64,000 nt of DNA from Qipengyuania vesicularis (lineage in GTDB: Bacteria > Pseudomonadota > Alphaproteobacteria > Sphingomonadales > Sphingomonadaceae): positions 303,001-367,000 of the forward strand of contig NZ_JAIGNJ010000001.1 in the NCBI RefSeq assembly GCF_019711415.1. The letters run 5' to 3'. A program made the position numbers and the translations under genes. A model generated the notes under the pieces. The model was not told the DNA's origin, searched no databases, and saw only the letters and a list, made by a program, of their open reading frames with translations. Within the stretch, counting starts at the first letter, position 1. Every line of letters begins with the position of its first letter. This document shows, piece after piece, positions 1-9,150 of this stretch.

Positions 1-916
1 GCACGACACCGACATGTTCCCAATTGGTGCCGGTGATCGGGTTGATCGCACGCCCCGTGGGAATGAAGGCCACGAAGCCGTGACCCAGTGAAACCGGCCC
101 GCCCGGATTGGCACCGCCACCGGTGGTTTCGCCGATGAGCACCGCACGCTCCTGCGTCTGCAGATCGTAGGCGAATTCCTCGCCGCCCGAGAATGTGTAG
201 TCCGAGGTCAGGACGTAGACCGGGCCGGTGAAGCGGGTATTCACCGAGCGAACCGTCCAGAAGTCCCGCGTTTCATCCTCGGGGCGGAAGTAGAGACTGT
301 TGAGATGGCGTTCGTCGCCTACGGCAAAGAAATGGCTGGCAAGCTGGGCCACGCTCGATGGATCGCCGCCGCCGTTCGAGCGCAGGTCGATGATGATCGC
401 GCGGCTGCCCGCGAGCAAGTGGATCGCCGATTCGAATGCCGGGCCCACAAATTCGGTCGGACCGAAGAAGCGCACGTCGAGATAGCCGATGTTGCCGGGC
501 AGCTGGGCCGTCCGGTAGATGCCATAGCCATTGGCGGCCATGTCCTTGCGCATCTGCTGGATTTCCTCGGCGCTAGGCGTGCCGTCCCCATTCTCCATCT
601 CGCGGAACGACGGATTGTAACGCACCTGCAAATGCCGGTCGTTGCCCGCTTCGCGCAGGTCCAGGCGCAGCGCATCGGCAAAGGCCTGCGAGCTATCGTG
701 TTCACGATAGGCACCCGCCTTGGCGCGGCGATCAAGTTCCTGCGCCGTTTCTTCGGCGACATCGGGGAAAACGTAATTCGAGCGCATCTTGGCGCCGAGC
801 GTCTCGACAACTTCCATCTTGGCCGCGTCCGAAATCGGCGCGTCCGGCCTCTCCTGCCCCGCTGCACCAACCGCAGCGAATACTCCGAGCGCTATTGGCC
901 CAAGAAACTTCAGCAT
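1..916 (-). CDS. S41 family peptidase, partial (C-terminus beyond window)
   Basis: The product is a secreted serine protease of the S41 (C-terminal processing/IRBP-like) family. About 305 codons are visible from an ATG, and the frame runs off the left edge. The N-terminus (MLKFLGPIALG...) looks like a signal peptide, and a helical N-terminal region follows. The core carries a TFSGGEEFAY segment, which fits the S41 catalytic serine, followed by IGETTGGGANP, a typical S41 motif. An upstream VRFFGPTEF...IIDLRSNGGG stretch fits the substrate-binding core; this DLRxNxGG pattern is typical of S41. The family call is firm. The substrate is unknown. The gene stands alone and points out of the window. 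Confidence 0.85.
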   Translation of the reverse strand, partial: MLKFLGPIALGVFAAVGAAGQERPDAPISDAAKMEVVETLGAKMRSNYVFPDVAEETAQELDRRAKAGAYREHDSSQAFADALRLDLREAGNDRHLQVRYNPSFREMENGDGTPSAEEIQQMRKDMAANGYGIYRTAQLPGNIGYLDVRFFGPTEFVGPAFESAIHLLAGSRAIIIDLRSNGGGDPSSVAQLASHFFAVGDERHLNSLYFRPEDETRDFWTVRSVNTRFTGPVYVLTSDYTFSGGEEFAYDLQTQERAVLIGETTGGGANPGGPVSLGHGFVAFIPTGRAINPITGTNWEHVGVV

Positions 917-995
917 CCCATCCTCCCGAGGTTCAAACAGAATCGAGCGGAGGAATATCGACGATGACAGCTGTAGTTAAAGAGCAATCGACGAA

Positions 996-1718
996 CTACA
1001 ATTGCAGCCAGTCGGGCGCCAAATCGGGGTCCAGATCACCGATGCGCACATGATCGACGGCAAGGCCGAGATCCTCATAGGCCACCTTGCGCCGCTTCTC
1101 GTTCGACCGGTCGAGCGGGACAACGAGCAGCCGGCGATTGACCTTGCTGCGCCAGTTCATCCGCGCGGTATTTTCCTGTCCGATATAGCAGCCCTTGTCG
1201 AATGCCACGCCGTGGAGCTCGACAGCATTGGTCTCGAGCCACAATATGTCGCCCAGTTCTGCCCGTCCCTCGGGCACGCCCAGCGAAAGGCGATACGCGC
1301 GATAGTCGTCGTCGGCAGCTTCCTCCCCGTCCTGGGCAGGGGCAAGCCAGCGCTGGCCCAGTGCGGCGAGCCGCGGATCGGATGCTCCGCCATCGCCTTG
1401 ATGCTTCTCCCAATGCACGGCTACGCTGTCGTCGACATCGATCGCGATCTTGCGGCGCAGGCGGTAGAGTGAGAGACGTTTCGCGAGATCTGCGGCGAAT
1501 TCCGCTTCGCAGTCGAGCAACATCTCCCCATCACCAGCCGGCCAGACGATCATGTCGAACAGTGCCTTGCCCTGCGGTGTCAGCAGCCCGGCATAAACCG
1601 GCAACTGGCCCTTCACGTCGTTCGTAAGCAGGCCTTGCAGGAAATCGGCGACGCTTTCGCCCTCTTCCAGCGGAGAGAGGCGGATCACGGCGCGGCTCGT
1701 CAGGCGGGTGGCTGTCAT
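996..1718 (-). CDS. ygfZ: YgfZ/GcvT-like folate-binding protein
   Basis: This 240-residue protein belongs to the YgfZ family, tetrahydrofolate-binding proteins that help assemble or repair certain iron-sulfur enzymes. The family signature K-G-C-Y-I-G-Q-E is at residues 175-182. The N-terminal half has the GcvT-type fold features, such as GLLTPQGKALFDMIVW at about residues 44-59. The length is somewhat below that of E. coli YgfZ, as is usual for alphaproteobacterial forms. It is divergent from the patatin-like gene, and the two start codons are only 2 bp apart. Each promoter must therefore lie inside or across the other gene. Confidence 0.85.
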   Translation of the reverse strand: MTATRLTSRAVIRLSPLEEGESVADFLQGLLTNDVKGQLPVYAGLLTPQGKALFDMIVWPAGDGEMLLDCEAEFAADLAKRLSLYRLRRKIAIDVDDSVAVHWEKHQGDGGASDPRLAALGQRWLAPAQDGEEAADDDYRAYRLSLGVPEGRAELGDILWLETNAVELHGVAFDKGCYIGQENTARMNWRSKVNRRLLVVPLDRSNEKRRKVAYEDLGLAVDHVRIGDLDPDLAPDWLQL

Positions 1719-1720
1719 GC

Positions 1721-2581
1721 GTGACAGATAGGCCGCCTGTAGCCATAGGCAACGGCGTGGACACGCAATTCGACCAGATTGTCTTCTCGGGCGGCGGTAT
1801 TCGCTGCTTCTGGCATGGCGGCTTTCTCGCCGTTGCCGGCAGCAAGCTGGGGCTGGACATCAAGCGGGTCAGCGGCGTTTCGGGCGGGGCACTGAGTGCG
1901 GCGGCATGGATCGGAGGACGCGAGCAGGACCTGCGCATGCTGATGGCCGAGGCATTCCGGATCAACGATGCCAACTACGACCGCAGCTATCCGCGCTACA
2001 CGCCGCACCAGGAGATCTACCGAGCCGTTGTGGAAACCACGCTCGACAGCGAGGCGATCGCGAGGATTTGCGACGGGCCGGAGTACCAGGTGCATCTTTC
2101 CTCCCCGCCGCGTCACTTGCCGGCAGGTCTGGCGGCGGTCATTTACGGGGTCCTGTACAAGTTCGACCAGACGGTTCGTCAGACACCGCATCTCGTCCTC
2201 CCGAAGCGAGCCGGACTGCGCACCATCTGCGTGGACGCTCGCCATGCCGCGCGTGAGGGGAGGCTGGTGGACTTGATCTGTGCAGCAGCGACTATCCCGC
2301 CGGTTTTCGAAGTGCCGCACTGGAACGGGAAACGCGTTCTCGATGGCGGCATGCTCGACAAGGCACCGCTGCCGCGACCCGATGAGGGCCGCACGCTGAT
2401 CCTCCTGAGCAGCCGCTATGCACGGCTGCCGCAGGACGAGCGGCATCTCTATGTGCAGCCAAGCCGCGAGGTTGCCGCCGACAAGATCGACTTCTCCGAT
2501 GCAGACAAGGTCCGCCGGACGTGGGAACAGGGCGAAGAGGACGGCAGAAGCTGGCTGGCGGATCAAGGATTCGAAGGCTAG
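1721..2581 (+). CDS. patatin-like phospholipase
   Basis: This 286-residue protein is a patatin-like acyl hydrolase, expected to cleave acyl chains from lipids with a Ser-Asp dyad. The oxyanion motif GGGIRC is at residues 24-29, the nucleophile motif G-V-S-G-G places the serine at residue 54, and the D-G-G motif gives the catalytic Asp at residue 208. There is no signal peptide. The start is GTG, 2 bp from the divergent ygfZ start. pyrC begins 10 bp after its stop, so the two are probably co-transcribed. The natural lipid substrate cannot be read from the sequence. Confidence 0.8.
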   Translation: MTDRPPVAIGNGVDTQFDQIVFSGGGIRCFWHGGFLAVAGSKLGLDIKRVSGVSGGALSAAAWIGGREQDLRMLMAEAFRINDANYDRSYPRYTPHQEIYRAVVETTLDSEAIARICDGPEYQVHLSSPPRHLPAGLAAVIYGVLYKFDQTVRQTPHLVLPKRAGLRTICVDARHAAREGRLVDLICAAATIPPVFEVPHWNGKRVLDGGMLDKAPLPRPDEGRTLILLSSRYARLPQDERHLYVQPSREVAADKIDFSDADKVRRTWEQGEEDGRSWLADQGFEG

Positions 2582-2591
2582 AGCGCGCCTT

Positions 2592-3629
2592 ATGACCACC
2601 ACGCTGACGATCCGCCGCCCCGACGACTGGCATCTCCACTTCCGCGATGGCGAAACCATGCGCGCGGTCGTCCCGCATACGGCGCGTCAGTTTGCGCGGG
2701 CGATCGTGATGCCCAATCTCTCGCCGCCAGTAACTACCGGCGCGCTTGCCGCAGCCTATCGCGAGCGGATAGTGGATGCGGTTCCCGATGGCGTCGAGTT
2801 CACGCCGCTCATGACCGCCTACCTCACCGACCAGACCGATCCGGACGATCTCGCTGCGGGCTTTGCCGACGGCGTGCTGACCGCGGCCAAGCTCTATCCG
2901 GCCGGCGCGACGACAAATTCAGCGCATGGCGTGACCGATATCGCCAATATCGAGCGCGTACTAGAGCGAATGGCAGAGATCGGCATGCCGCTATGCGTCC
3001 ACGGAGAGGTGACGCATGCCGACATCGATATCTTCGACCGCGAGGCTGTCTTCATCGACCGCATCCTCGCCCCGCTGGTCGAACGGTTGCCGCAGCTGAA
3101 AGTGATCTTCGAGCACATCACCACGAAGCAGGCGGTCAAATTCGTCGACAGCGCGGGCCCGCAGGTCGGCGCAACGATCACCCCGCAGCACCTCCATATC
3201 AACCGCAATGCCATCCTCGTCGGCGGTATCCGCCCGCACATGTTTTGCCTGCCGGTCGCGAAGCGCGAAGAGCATCGCATTGCCCTGCGCAAGGCGGCGA
3301 CCGGCGGCTCGACCAAGTACTTCCTCGGCACAGACAGCGCCCCGCATCACCGGCACGACAAGGAAAGTGCCTGCGGCTGCGCGGGTATTTTCAACGCGCC
3401 CTTCGCGCTTGAAAGCTATGTGACCGTCTTTGATGAAGAGGGGGCGCTGGACCGTTTCGAGGCCTTCGCCAGCCTCAATGGCCCGGCCTTCTATGGCCTA
3501 CCCGTCAATGAGGACACGATTACGCTGGAGAAGGCGCCGGTGGAGGTCCCGGCCGAAGTGGACGGGGGAGCGGCGCAGATCGTCCCCTTCCATGCAGGCG
3601 AGACGCTCAACTGGCGGCTGGTTTCCTAG
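2592..3629 (+). CDS. pyrC: dihydroorotase
   Basis: This cytosolic zinc enzyme interconverts N-carbamoyl-L-aspartate and dihydroorotate in pyrimidine synthesis. The 345-residue length matches the compact PyrC (class II) type; E. coli PyrC has 348. The metal-binding H-L-H is at residues 14-16, and the lysine that is carbamylated in the family is K100 in AAKLYPAG. The segment GTDSAPHH fits the metal-binding Asp region. The ATG at 2592 gives the family N-terminus [17 protein letters not shown]; the frame is open upstream but that part is the patatin gene region. The 3' end overlaps the convergent rarD gene by 23 bp. Confidence 0.95.
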   Translation: MTTTLTIRRPDDWHLHFRDGETMRAVVPHTARQFARAIVMPNLSPPVTTGALAAAYRERIVDAVPDGVEFTPLMTAYLTDQTDPDDLAAGFADGVLTAAKLYPAGATTNSAHGVTDIANIERVLERMAEIGMPLCVHGEVTHADIDIFDREAVFIDRILAPLVERLPQLKVIFEHITTKQAVKFVDSAGPQVGATITPQHLHINRNAILVGGIRPHMFCLPVAKREEHRIALRKAATGGSTKYFLGTDSAPHHRHDKESACGCAGIFNAPFALESYVTVFDEEGALDRFEAFASLNGPAFYGLPVNEDTITLEKAPVEVPAEVDGGAAQIVPFHAGETLNWRLVS

Positions 3630-4509
3630 AACGCGACCACAGGTCCCAGACGAAAATACCCGCTGCCGCCCAGATGCAGGCGAAGCAGGCGGCCTGGACC
3701 GGTTTCAGTTCCTCGCCGAAAACCGTCAGCCCCAGCACGAAGACGATGCTCGGCGCGAGGAACTGGATAAACCCCAGCGTCGAATAAGGAAGGCGCCGCG
3801 CCGCGATAGCGAACAGCAGGAGCGGGATTGCGGTCAGTGCGCCGCCCAGCATGATCGCCAGGCTGAGATCGGTCGATTGCGTGAAGGAAGAGCCGGTTGG
3901 TAGTCCGGCATAATACCATGCCACGCCCGCAGCGGGCACAAGCAACAACATCGACTCAATGGTCAGGCCTGGGAGCGCGCCGACATCAACCTGCTTGCGG
4001 ATCAGGCCGTACGTTCCGAAGCTGAGCGCCAGCGTCAGGCTGATCCACAAGGTCGTCAGCGCACCGCCGAGCAATAGCGACACACCTACGGCGGCAAGCG
4101 CAACCGCACTCCATTGCGCGCGAGACAGGCGTTCCTTGAGCAGGAGCGTGCCCAGCAGGACATTGACCAGCGGATTGATGTAATATCCGAGGCTGGCAGC
4201 GTAGACGTATCCCGACTGGATCGCCCAGACGTAGACCACCCAGTTCACCGCGATCAGCGTTGCCGAAAGAAGCAGCCAGCCCATGGCCCTGCGGCTGGCG
4301 AGCACAGCTCGAAGCTGGGGGATCTGCTTCCTCAATGCGACGATCAGCAAGCACAGCGGCAGCGTCCAGATAATCCGCCAGCCGACAAATTCGAAGGCTG
4401 GAACCTCGCGCACCAGAATCAGGTAGAGCGGCAGGAAGCCCCAGATCAGATAGGCTGCAAACGCTGCCCAGAGCCCCGTTTTCGGGTGTTCGGTTGCTGT
4501 CGCGTCCAT
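3607..4509 (-). CDS. rarD: RarD-type EamA transporter
   Basis: This is a 300-residue inner-membrane permease of the drug/metabolite superfamily with about ten hydrophobic segments. The start ([17 protein letters not shown]) and the [15 protein letters not shown] segment are typical of RarD. An in-frame ATG lies 39 bp further upstream, but the chosen ATG at 4509 gives the usual short cytoplasmic N-terminus. RarD proteins were named for chloramphenicol sensitivity, but the physiological substrate is not settled. The 3' end overlaps pyrC, which is convergent, and no separate terminator is visible between them. Confidence 0.85.
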   Translation of the reverse strand: MDATATEHPKTGLWAAFAAYLIWGFLPLYLILVREVPAFEFVGWRIIWTLPLCLLIVALRKQIPQLRAVLASRRAMGWLLLSATLIAVNWVVYVWAIQSGYVYAASLGYYINPLVNVLLGTLLLKERLSRAQWSAVALAAVGVSLLLGGALTTLWISLTLALSFGTYGLIRKQVDVGALPGLTIESMLLLVPAAGVAWYYAGLPTGSSFTQSTDLSLAIMLGGALTAIPLLLFAIAARRLPYSTLGFIQFLAPSIVFVLGLTVFGEELKPVQAACFACIWAAAGIFVWDLWSRSRKPAAS

Positions 4510-4691
4510 GAATGCCTGCCGCCTAGGCGCAGCGAAAACGCGCGGCAAGCCTCATCTCGTCGCTGCCACATATTCGGTTCGTCGATTAACGCAATTCTGA
4601 CGCTGCGGTTGCAATCCGTTCAGGAAACGATCGCTAACTATGAACGGCATCGACCCCCTAACGAGTCGAATACGACCAAAGGAACCTAGCT

Positions 4692-5171
4692 ATGCCGAAG
4701 CTGACCAAGACACTATCCCTCGCCATTGCCGCAACCGGCATGACCCTCGCCATGCCCGCTGCCGCTGCTGTCCCCGCACATGCCGCGCCGCAAGCCCACG
4801 CCGCTGTCGCTGGCGACATGGTTTTCGAACACGGCAAGAAGCACAAGCGCCACAAGCATCGCCATCACCACCGCGGTCATCACGGCGATCGCTATTACGG
4901 CGAACGTCGCCCCTATTACATGGGTTACGACCGCCACTATGGCGAGCCGGTCTACCGCGACACCCGCATCTGGCGCGGTCGTGACAACCGCTACTACTGC
5001 CGCAAGGAAGACGGCACCACCGGCCTGCTGGTCGGGGCAGGTGTCGGCGCGCTGATCGGTCACGAACTGGCGGGCCGCAACGGCGACCGTACGCTCGGCG
5101 CCATCCTCGGCGGTGCGGCAGGTGCGCTGCTCGGCCGGACGATCGACCGCTCCAGCACGCGCTGCGGCTAA
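4692..5171 (+). CDS. glycine-zipper 2TM envelope protein
   Basis: This 159-residue exported protein has a signal peptide ending near AMPAAAA (about residues 1-26). A His/Lys/Arg-rich stretch follows (about residues 50-65), then a Tyr/Arg-rich part. The C-terminal glycine-zipper region has GAGVGALIGHELAG and AILGGAAGALLG, as in the Rickettsia 17-kDa antigen/2TM family. Such domains insert into or span membranes. The His-rich stretch could bind metal, which is a guess from composition. An AGGAAC ribosome site precedes the ATG. It is a single-gene unit. Confidence 0.75.
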   Translation: MPKLTKTLSLAIAATGMTLAMPAAAAVPAHAAPQAHAAVAGDMVFEHGKKHKRHKHRHHHRGHHGDRYYGERRPYYMGYDRHYGEPVYRDTRIWRGRDNRYYCRKEDGTTGLLVGAGVGALIGHELAGRNGDRTLGAILGGAAGALLGRTIDRSSTRCG

Positions 5172-5263
5172 ACCAGACCAACGAGCTTCAGGTTGCGCCC
5201 ACCCGCAGCCTGGAGGCGGCCTCCGGGTCGCAGCGGGCGTCGTCCGGATCCCATAACGGGAGC

Positions 5264-5278
5264 GGGCGGCGCCCTTTT
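5264..5278 (+). terminator. possible intrinsic terminator after glycine-zipper gene
   Basis: A short GGGC-GGC-GCCC hairpin is followed by TTTT. It lies about 90 bp after the glycine-zipper stop and touches the end of the convergent astD gene. The stem is only 4 bp, so the call is weak. Confidence 0.4.
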
Positions 5279-6743
5279 ATGTGTGCTTGTCCTTGGTCTT
5301 GCGGGTCTGCTTTGACGGTTCCGCAAGCCCCACACCGATGGTTGCACGGGGTTGGTCTACCTCCGTACTGGCGACCGGGTAGGCGCAATAATCGGCGGCG
5401 TAATAGGCGGCCGGGCGGTGATTGCCCGACAGGCCGATGCCGCCGAAGGGCGCGGCCGAGGACGCGCCATTGGTCGGACGGTTCCAGTTGACGATTCCGG
5501 CGCGGATTTCAGTCCAGAACCGCTCGAAATCTTCCGGCTTGCCGCCGATGAGCGATGCCGACAGGCCATAACGCGTGTTGTTCGCCTCGGCGATCGCTGC
5601 GTCGTAATCCTTGACCCGGATGATCTGGAGTAGCGGGCCGAACAGCTCTACGTCCGGGCGGTCCTTGATCTTGGTCGTGTCGATGATGCCGGGACTAAGG
5701 AACGGGAGATCGTCCTTCAGCCGCTTCATGGCGAGCACGTCCTGGCCCCCGTTTTCGAGCAACGCCTCGCGGCTTTCGACCAGCTGGTCTGCCGCGACAT
5801 TGTCGATCACTGTGCCCATGAAGGGCTGCGGATCGGCGAAAGGTTCATCGACGATCAGGCGCTTGGTCAGGCCCACCAGCACCGGCACGATCTCGTGGTA
5901 CATCTCGTCGAGCACGATCAGGCGGCGCGCAGCGGTGCAACGCTGCCCGGCAGTCGTGAAGGCCGACTGGATGATGGTTGTCGCCGCATCTTCGAGCTTG
6001 GGCGTATCGAGCAGGACGATCGGGTTGTTGCCGCCCATTTCCAGCGCGACGATCTTGCCGGGATCGGTGGCGAGCTTCTTGTTGATCGCGATGCCGGCTT
6101 GCGCCGAACCGGTGAACAGGAGGCCGTTAATGTCGGGATGGCCGACCAGTGCCTTGCCGACATTCGCCCCGCCGTGGACGCACTGGATCACGTCTTCGGG
6201 GATTTCGGCTTCGTGGAACAGCTTGGTCAGGAATTCGCCGACCGCCGGGGTCTTCTCGCTCGGCTTGAAAACCACCGTATTGCCAGCGATGAGCGCGGGC
6301 ACGATGTGGCCGTTCGGCAGGTGGGCGGGGAAATTGTACGGGCCCAGCACCGCCATCACGCCATGCGGCTTGTGCCGTAGCCCGGCGGTTCCCTGCAATG
6401 CGCTGTCGAGCTTCTTCTGGCCCGTCCGCTCGAGATAGGCCGAGATCGAGATTTCGACCTTGTTCTTGACCGCGTCGACTTCGGTGCGCGCCTCCCAAAG
6501 GGGCTTGCCAGTCTCGCGCGCGATCAGTTCGGCAAAGGGTTCCGCGTGCTTGAGCACCTGGTTGGCGAAACGGCGCATGAATTCCATGCGGCGCGCGGGT
6601 GACTCGTTCGCCCAGCCGGCCTTTGCAGCCTGCGCGCGCTCGATGGCTTCATCGACATTGCCCACCTTGCCACGCCAGATCTCATTGCCGGTCGCGGGTT
6701 CCGTGGAAATCATCTTGTCCGCCACGTAAATTCCGATCCTCAA
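5277..6743 (-). CDS. astD: N-succinylglutamate 5-semialdehyde dehydrogenase
   Basis: This is an aldehyde dehydrogenase of about 488 residues that best fits AstD, the fourth step of arginine catabolism by the succinyltransferase pathway. The catalytic Cys is C269 in TTAGQRCTAARR, and the general-base Glu is E235 in VALEMGGNNP. The NAD site has VLGPYNFPAHLPNGH. The annotated start is TTG; a GTG at 6725, preceded by GAGG, would give a slightly shorter protein starting ADKMISTEP. No astA, astB, astC or astE lies nearby, so its pathway partners must be elsewhere. A related semialdehyde substrate is possible. Confidence 0.85.
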   Translation of the reverse strand: MRIGIYVADKMISTEPATGNEIWRGKVGNVDEAIERAQAAKAGWANESPARRMEFMRRFANQVLKHAEPFAELIARETGKPLWEARTEVDAVKNKVEISISAYLERTGQKKLDSALQGTAGLRHKPHGVMAVLGPYNFPAHLPNGHIVPALIAGNTVVFKPSEKTPAVGEFLTKLFHEAEIPEDVIQCVHGGANVGKALVGHPDINGLLFTGSAQAGIAINKKLATDPGKIVALEMGGNNPIVLLDTPKLEDAATTIIQSAFTTAGQRCTAARRLIVLDEMYHEIVPVLVGLTKRLIVDEPFADPQPFMGTVIDNVAADQLVESREALLENGGQDVLAMKRLKDDLPFLSPGIIDTTKIKDRPDVELFGPLLQIIRVKDYDAAIAEANNTRYGLSASLIGGKPEDFERFWTEIRAGIVNWNRPTNGASSAAPFGGIGLSGNHRPAAYYAADYCAYPVASTEVDQPRATIGVGLAEPSKQTRKTKDKHT

Positions 6744-6803
6744 TCAGGAAACACTCTTGGATGCGCCTATGTAAGTTCCGCGGTGGCGCGTCAAATAGGA
6801 GTT

Positions 6804-8201
6804 TCACCTGTGCCCTGCAGGCCTTGGAGCGGGGCCATGCGCATCGCCCATCCGCCGCAGGCGCTCGACCTTATTACTGAGCGGCTGCCAGTCGTCCCGC
6901 TCGTCGATTGCCGACCAGATTGCCTCGACCTCTTCGATCAGCATGCTTTCGGGTTCGCCTTCTGACCAATATTCGTGGCTGTCTTCGACCGGTGTGTAGT
7001 CCGACAGGATCGGCGTTAGGCTCTCCTCAGCGTTCCGACCCCCGCGCAGCCGGTAGAAGAATGCGTCCGGCTGATCGCCACTCTCTGCCATCGCAGCCTC
7101 GCAGGCTCCCACTAGCCTGGCGTCCTCTTCGAAACCACGGCTTTGGACGCCCAGCCGCCAGCACCAGCGCCGCCCGACTGCTGCCATATATAGCGGACCG
7201 AAACGCTCCATCGCGGCGATCAGCGGCGGCGCATCGGCAATCAGGCGCAGGGCTATGGCGAACTGCCCGCAATTCCAGTGCAATGCCTCGGGCTGGCGAC
7301 CGAAGGCATAGAGCCCTGCGTGGTCGAAATAGGCGGCGGTGAAGCCCGGTTGCCATTGGGGCAGGAAGCGCCAGGGACCGTAGTCGAAGCTTTCGCCAGA
7401 GATATTCATGTTGTCCGTGTTGAGCACCCCGTGGACGAAGCCCGCGACCATCCAGCTTGCGGCGAGATCGGCGAGCCGTTCGACGACGAGATGCATGAGC
7501 TGGACTGCCGGTTCATCGCGTCCGGGCGCGTCCTCGGGTGGGGGAGGGCCCGGGAACTGTTCGAAGCAATAGGCGACTAGCTGCTCCATATGCGCTTTCT
7601 CCTCCAGCGCGAGCAGGCGCTGGAAGGTCCCGATCCTTATGTGGCCGTGGCTCAGCCGGGTCATCACGGCGGATCGTGTGGGCGAAGGTTCGTCGCTGCG
7701 CATCAGTTCTTCGCCGGTCTCGGTAATCGAGAAGGTCTTCGACGTATTCACGCCAAGCGCTTCGAGCATTTCGGTTGCGAGGATCTCGCGCACTCCGCCT
7801 TTCAGTGTCAGCCGCCCGTCGCCATCGCGGCTCCACGGAGTCTGTCCCGAACCTTTGGTGCCGAGATCGAGCAGCCGTCCGTCGCCATCGCGTAGCTGGG
7901 CGAAGAGAAAGCCGCGCCCGTCACCGATCTCGGGATTGTACACGCGGAACTGGTGCCCGTGATAGCGGAGCGCGAGGGGGCGAGGGAGGTTTCCCTCCAG
8001 AGGCGCGAACCTGCCGAAGTGTTTTGTCCATTGCTCGTCGGTCAGGTCGCCGAGCCCGATGGCGGTCGCCCAGCGATCGTTGCGAAACCGGGTTTGTGTG
8101 CGCGGGAAGGGAGCTGCATCAACCGGATCGCCCAGCCAATCGGCGAGATCGAGGATCGGTGTATCGGGGCGATATTCGGCGGGTTCTGGTGCGCTTGGCA
8201 T
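6804..8201 (-). CDS. selO: protein adenylyltransferase SelO (YdiU)
   Basis: This 465-residue protein is a SelO-family pseudokinase, which transfers AMP from ATP to protein hydroxyl groups. Hallmarks are YHGHQFRVYNPEIGDGRG in the N-terminal part, the LGTKGSGQTPWSRDGDGR nucleotide loop, and HGVLNTDNMNISGESFDYGPW in the catalytic region. The length is close to E. coli SelO (478). The ATG at 8201 begins the conserved region, and longer in-frame extensions only run into the divergent hydrolase promoter. Family members respond to oxidative stress in bacteria; targets in this organism are unknown. Confidence 0.92.
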   Translation of the reverse strand: MPSAPEPAEYRPDTPILDLADWLGDPVDAAPFPRTQTRFRNDRWATAIGLGDLTDEQWTKHFGRFAPLEGNLPRPLALRYHGHQFRVYNPEIGDGRGFLFAQLRDGDGRLLDLGTKGSGQTPWSRDGDGRLTLKGGVREILATEMLEALGVNTSKTFSITETGEELMRSDEPSPTRSAVMTRLSHGHIRIGTFQRLLALEEKAHMEQLVAYCFEQFPGPPPPEDAPGRDEPAVQLMHLVVERLADLAASWMVAGFVHGVLNTDNMNISGESFDYGPWRFLPQWQPGFTAAYFDHAGLYAFGRQPEALHWNCGQFAIALRLIADAPPLIAAMERFGPLYMAAVGRRWCWRLGVQSRGFEEDARLVGACEAAMAESGDQPDAFFYRLRGGRNAEESLTPILSDYTPVEDSHEYWSEGEPESMLIEEVEAIWSAIDERDDWQPLSNKVERLRRMGDAHGPAPRPAGHR

Positions 8202-8280
8202 GGGTCGGGGATGGCGATGCGTGACGTGCCATGCAAGTCGTCTCTCGAAATTTGCGCGCGAGGGCGCTACCGGAGCAATC

Positions 8281-9150
8281 ATGGAAAGCGAATTCAGCGA
8301 ACGCAGCTGGCAAAGCCCCGACGGGTTGGAGCTGTATTTCCGCGAGTATGGCGCGGAGAATGGCGACAAGACACCGGTCGTGTGCCTCCACGGCCTGACC
8401 CGCAACAGCCGCGATTTCGAAGGGCTGGCCCCGCATATCGCGAAGCAGGGACACCGCGTGATCGTGCCCGACATGCGCGGCCGCGGAAAAAGCGCCTATT
8501 CCGATGACAGCGCAAGCTATGCTGTCCCGACCTACATCGGAGATGTCATGGCGCTGCTCGAACAGGAGGGGATCGAGCGGTATGTTTCCATCGGCACCTC
8601 GATGGGCGGGCTGATGACCATGCTGATCGCGCAATTCGCACCGCATCGGATCGCGGGGGCAGTGATCAACGATATCGGTCCTGCAGTCGACCCGACGGGG
8701 ATCGAGAAGATCAGGACCTATCTCGGCAAGGGCGGCAGCTATCCCACATGGATGCACGCGGCCCGCAGCCTCGAGGAGGTACATGGCGATTCGCATCCCT
8801 CCTTCGACACGAACGACTGGATCACCATGGCGAAGCGTTCGATGACGCTATGCACCAATGGCCGGATCGCCTTCGATTACGACATGAAGATCGCCGAGCC
8901 TTTCAACGACGCGGACGAGAACGCGGTGCCGCCAGACCTGTGGCCCGGTTTCGAGGCACTGGCGGCGAAGCCGCTGCTGGTAGTGCGGGGCGGAATCTCC
9001 GCGATCCTGAGCGCCGATACGCTGGTGGAAATGCAGAAGCGTGCGCCCAATGCGGACACGGTGGTCGTGCCTGACGCTGGCCATGCCCCCACGCTCGACG
9101 AGCCCGAGGTGCGTAGCGCCATCGATGCCCTGCTCGCCAGCGTCGGATGA
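8281..9150 (+). CDS. alpha/beta hydrolase
   Basis: This 289-residue alpha/beta-fold hydrolase has the oxyanion motif CLHGLTRNS (residues 35-43) and a nucleophile elbow G-T-S-M-G-G with the serine at residue 107. The C-terminal VPDAGHAPTLDEPE supplies the catalytic His. The ATG at 8281 starts just after the divergent selO region. Its stop overlaps the next gene's start as ATGA, so it is translationally coupled to the glycosyltransferase. The substrate cannot be inferred; esterase or C-C hydrolase roles are both open. Confidence 0.85.
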   Translation: MESEFSERSWQSPDGLELYFREYGAENGDKTPVVCLHGLTRNSRDFEGLAPHIAKQGHRVIVPDMRGRGKSAYSDDSASYAVPTYIGDVMALLEQEGIERYVSIGTSMGGLMTMLIAQFAPHRIAGAVINDIGPAVDPTGIEKIRTYLGKGGSYPTWMHAARSLEEVHGDSHPSFDTNDWITMAKRSMTLCTNGRIAFDYDMKIAEPFNDADENAVPPDLWPGFEALAAKPLLVVRGGISAILSADTLVEMQKRAPNADTVVVPDAGHAPTLDEPEVRSAIDALLASVG

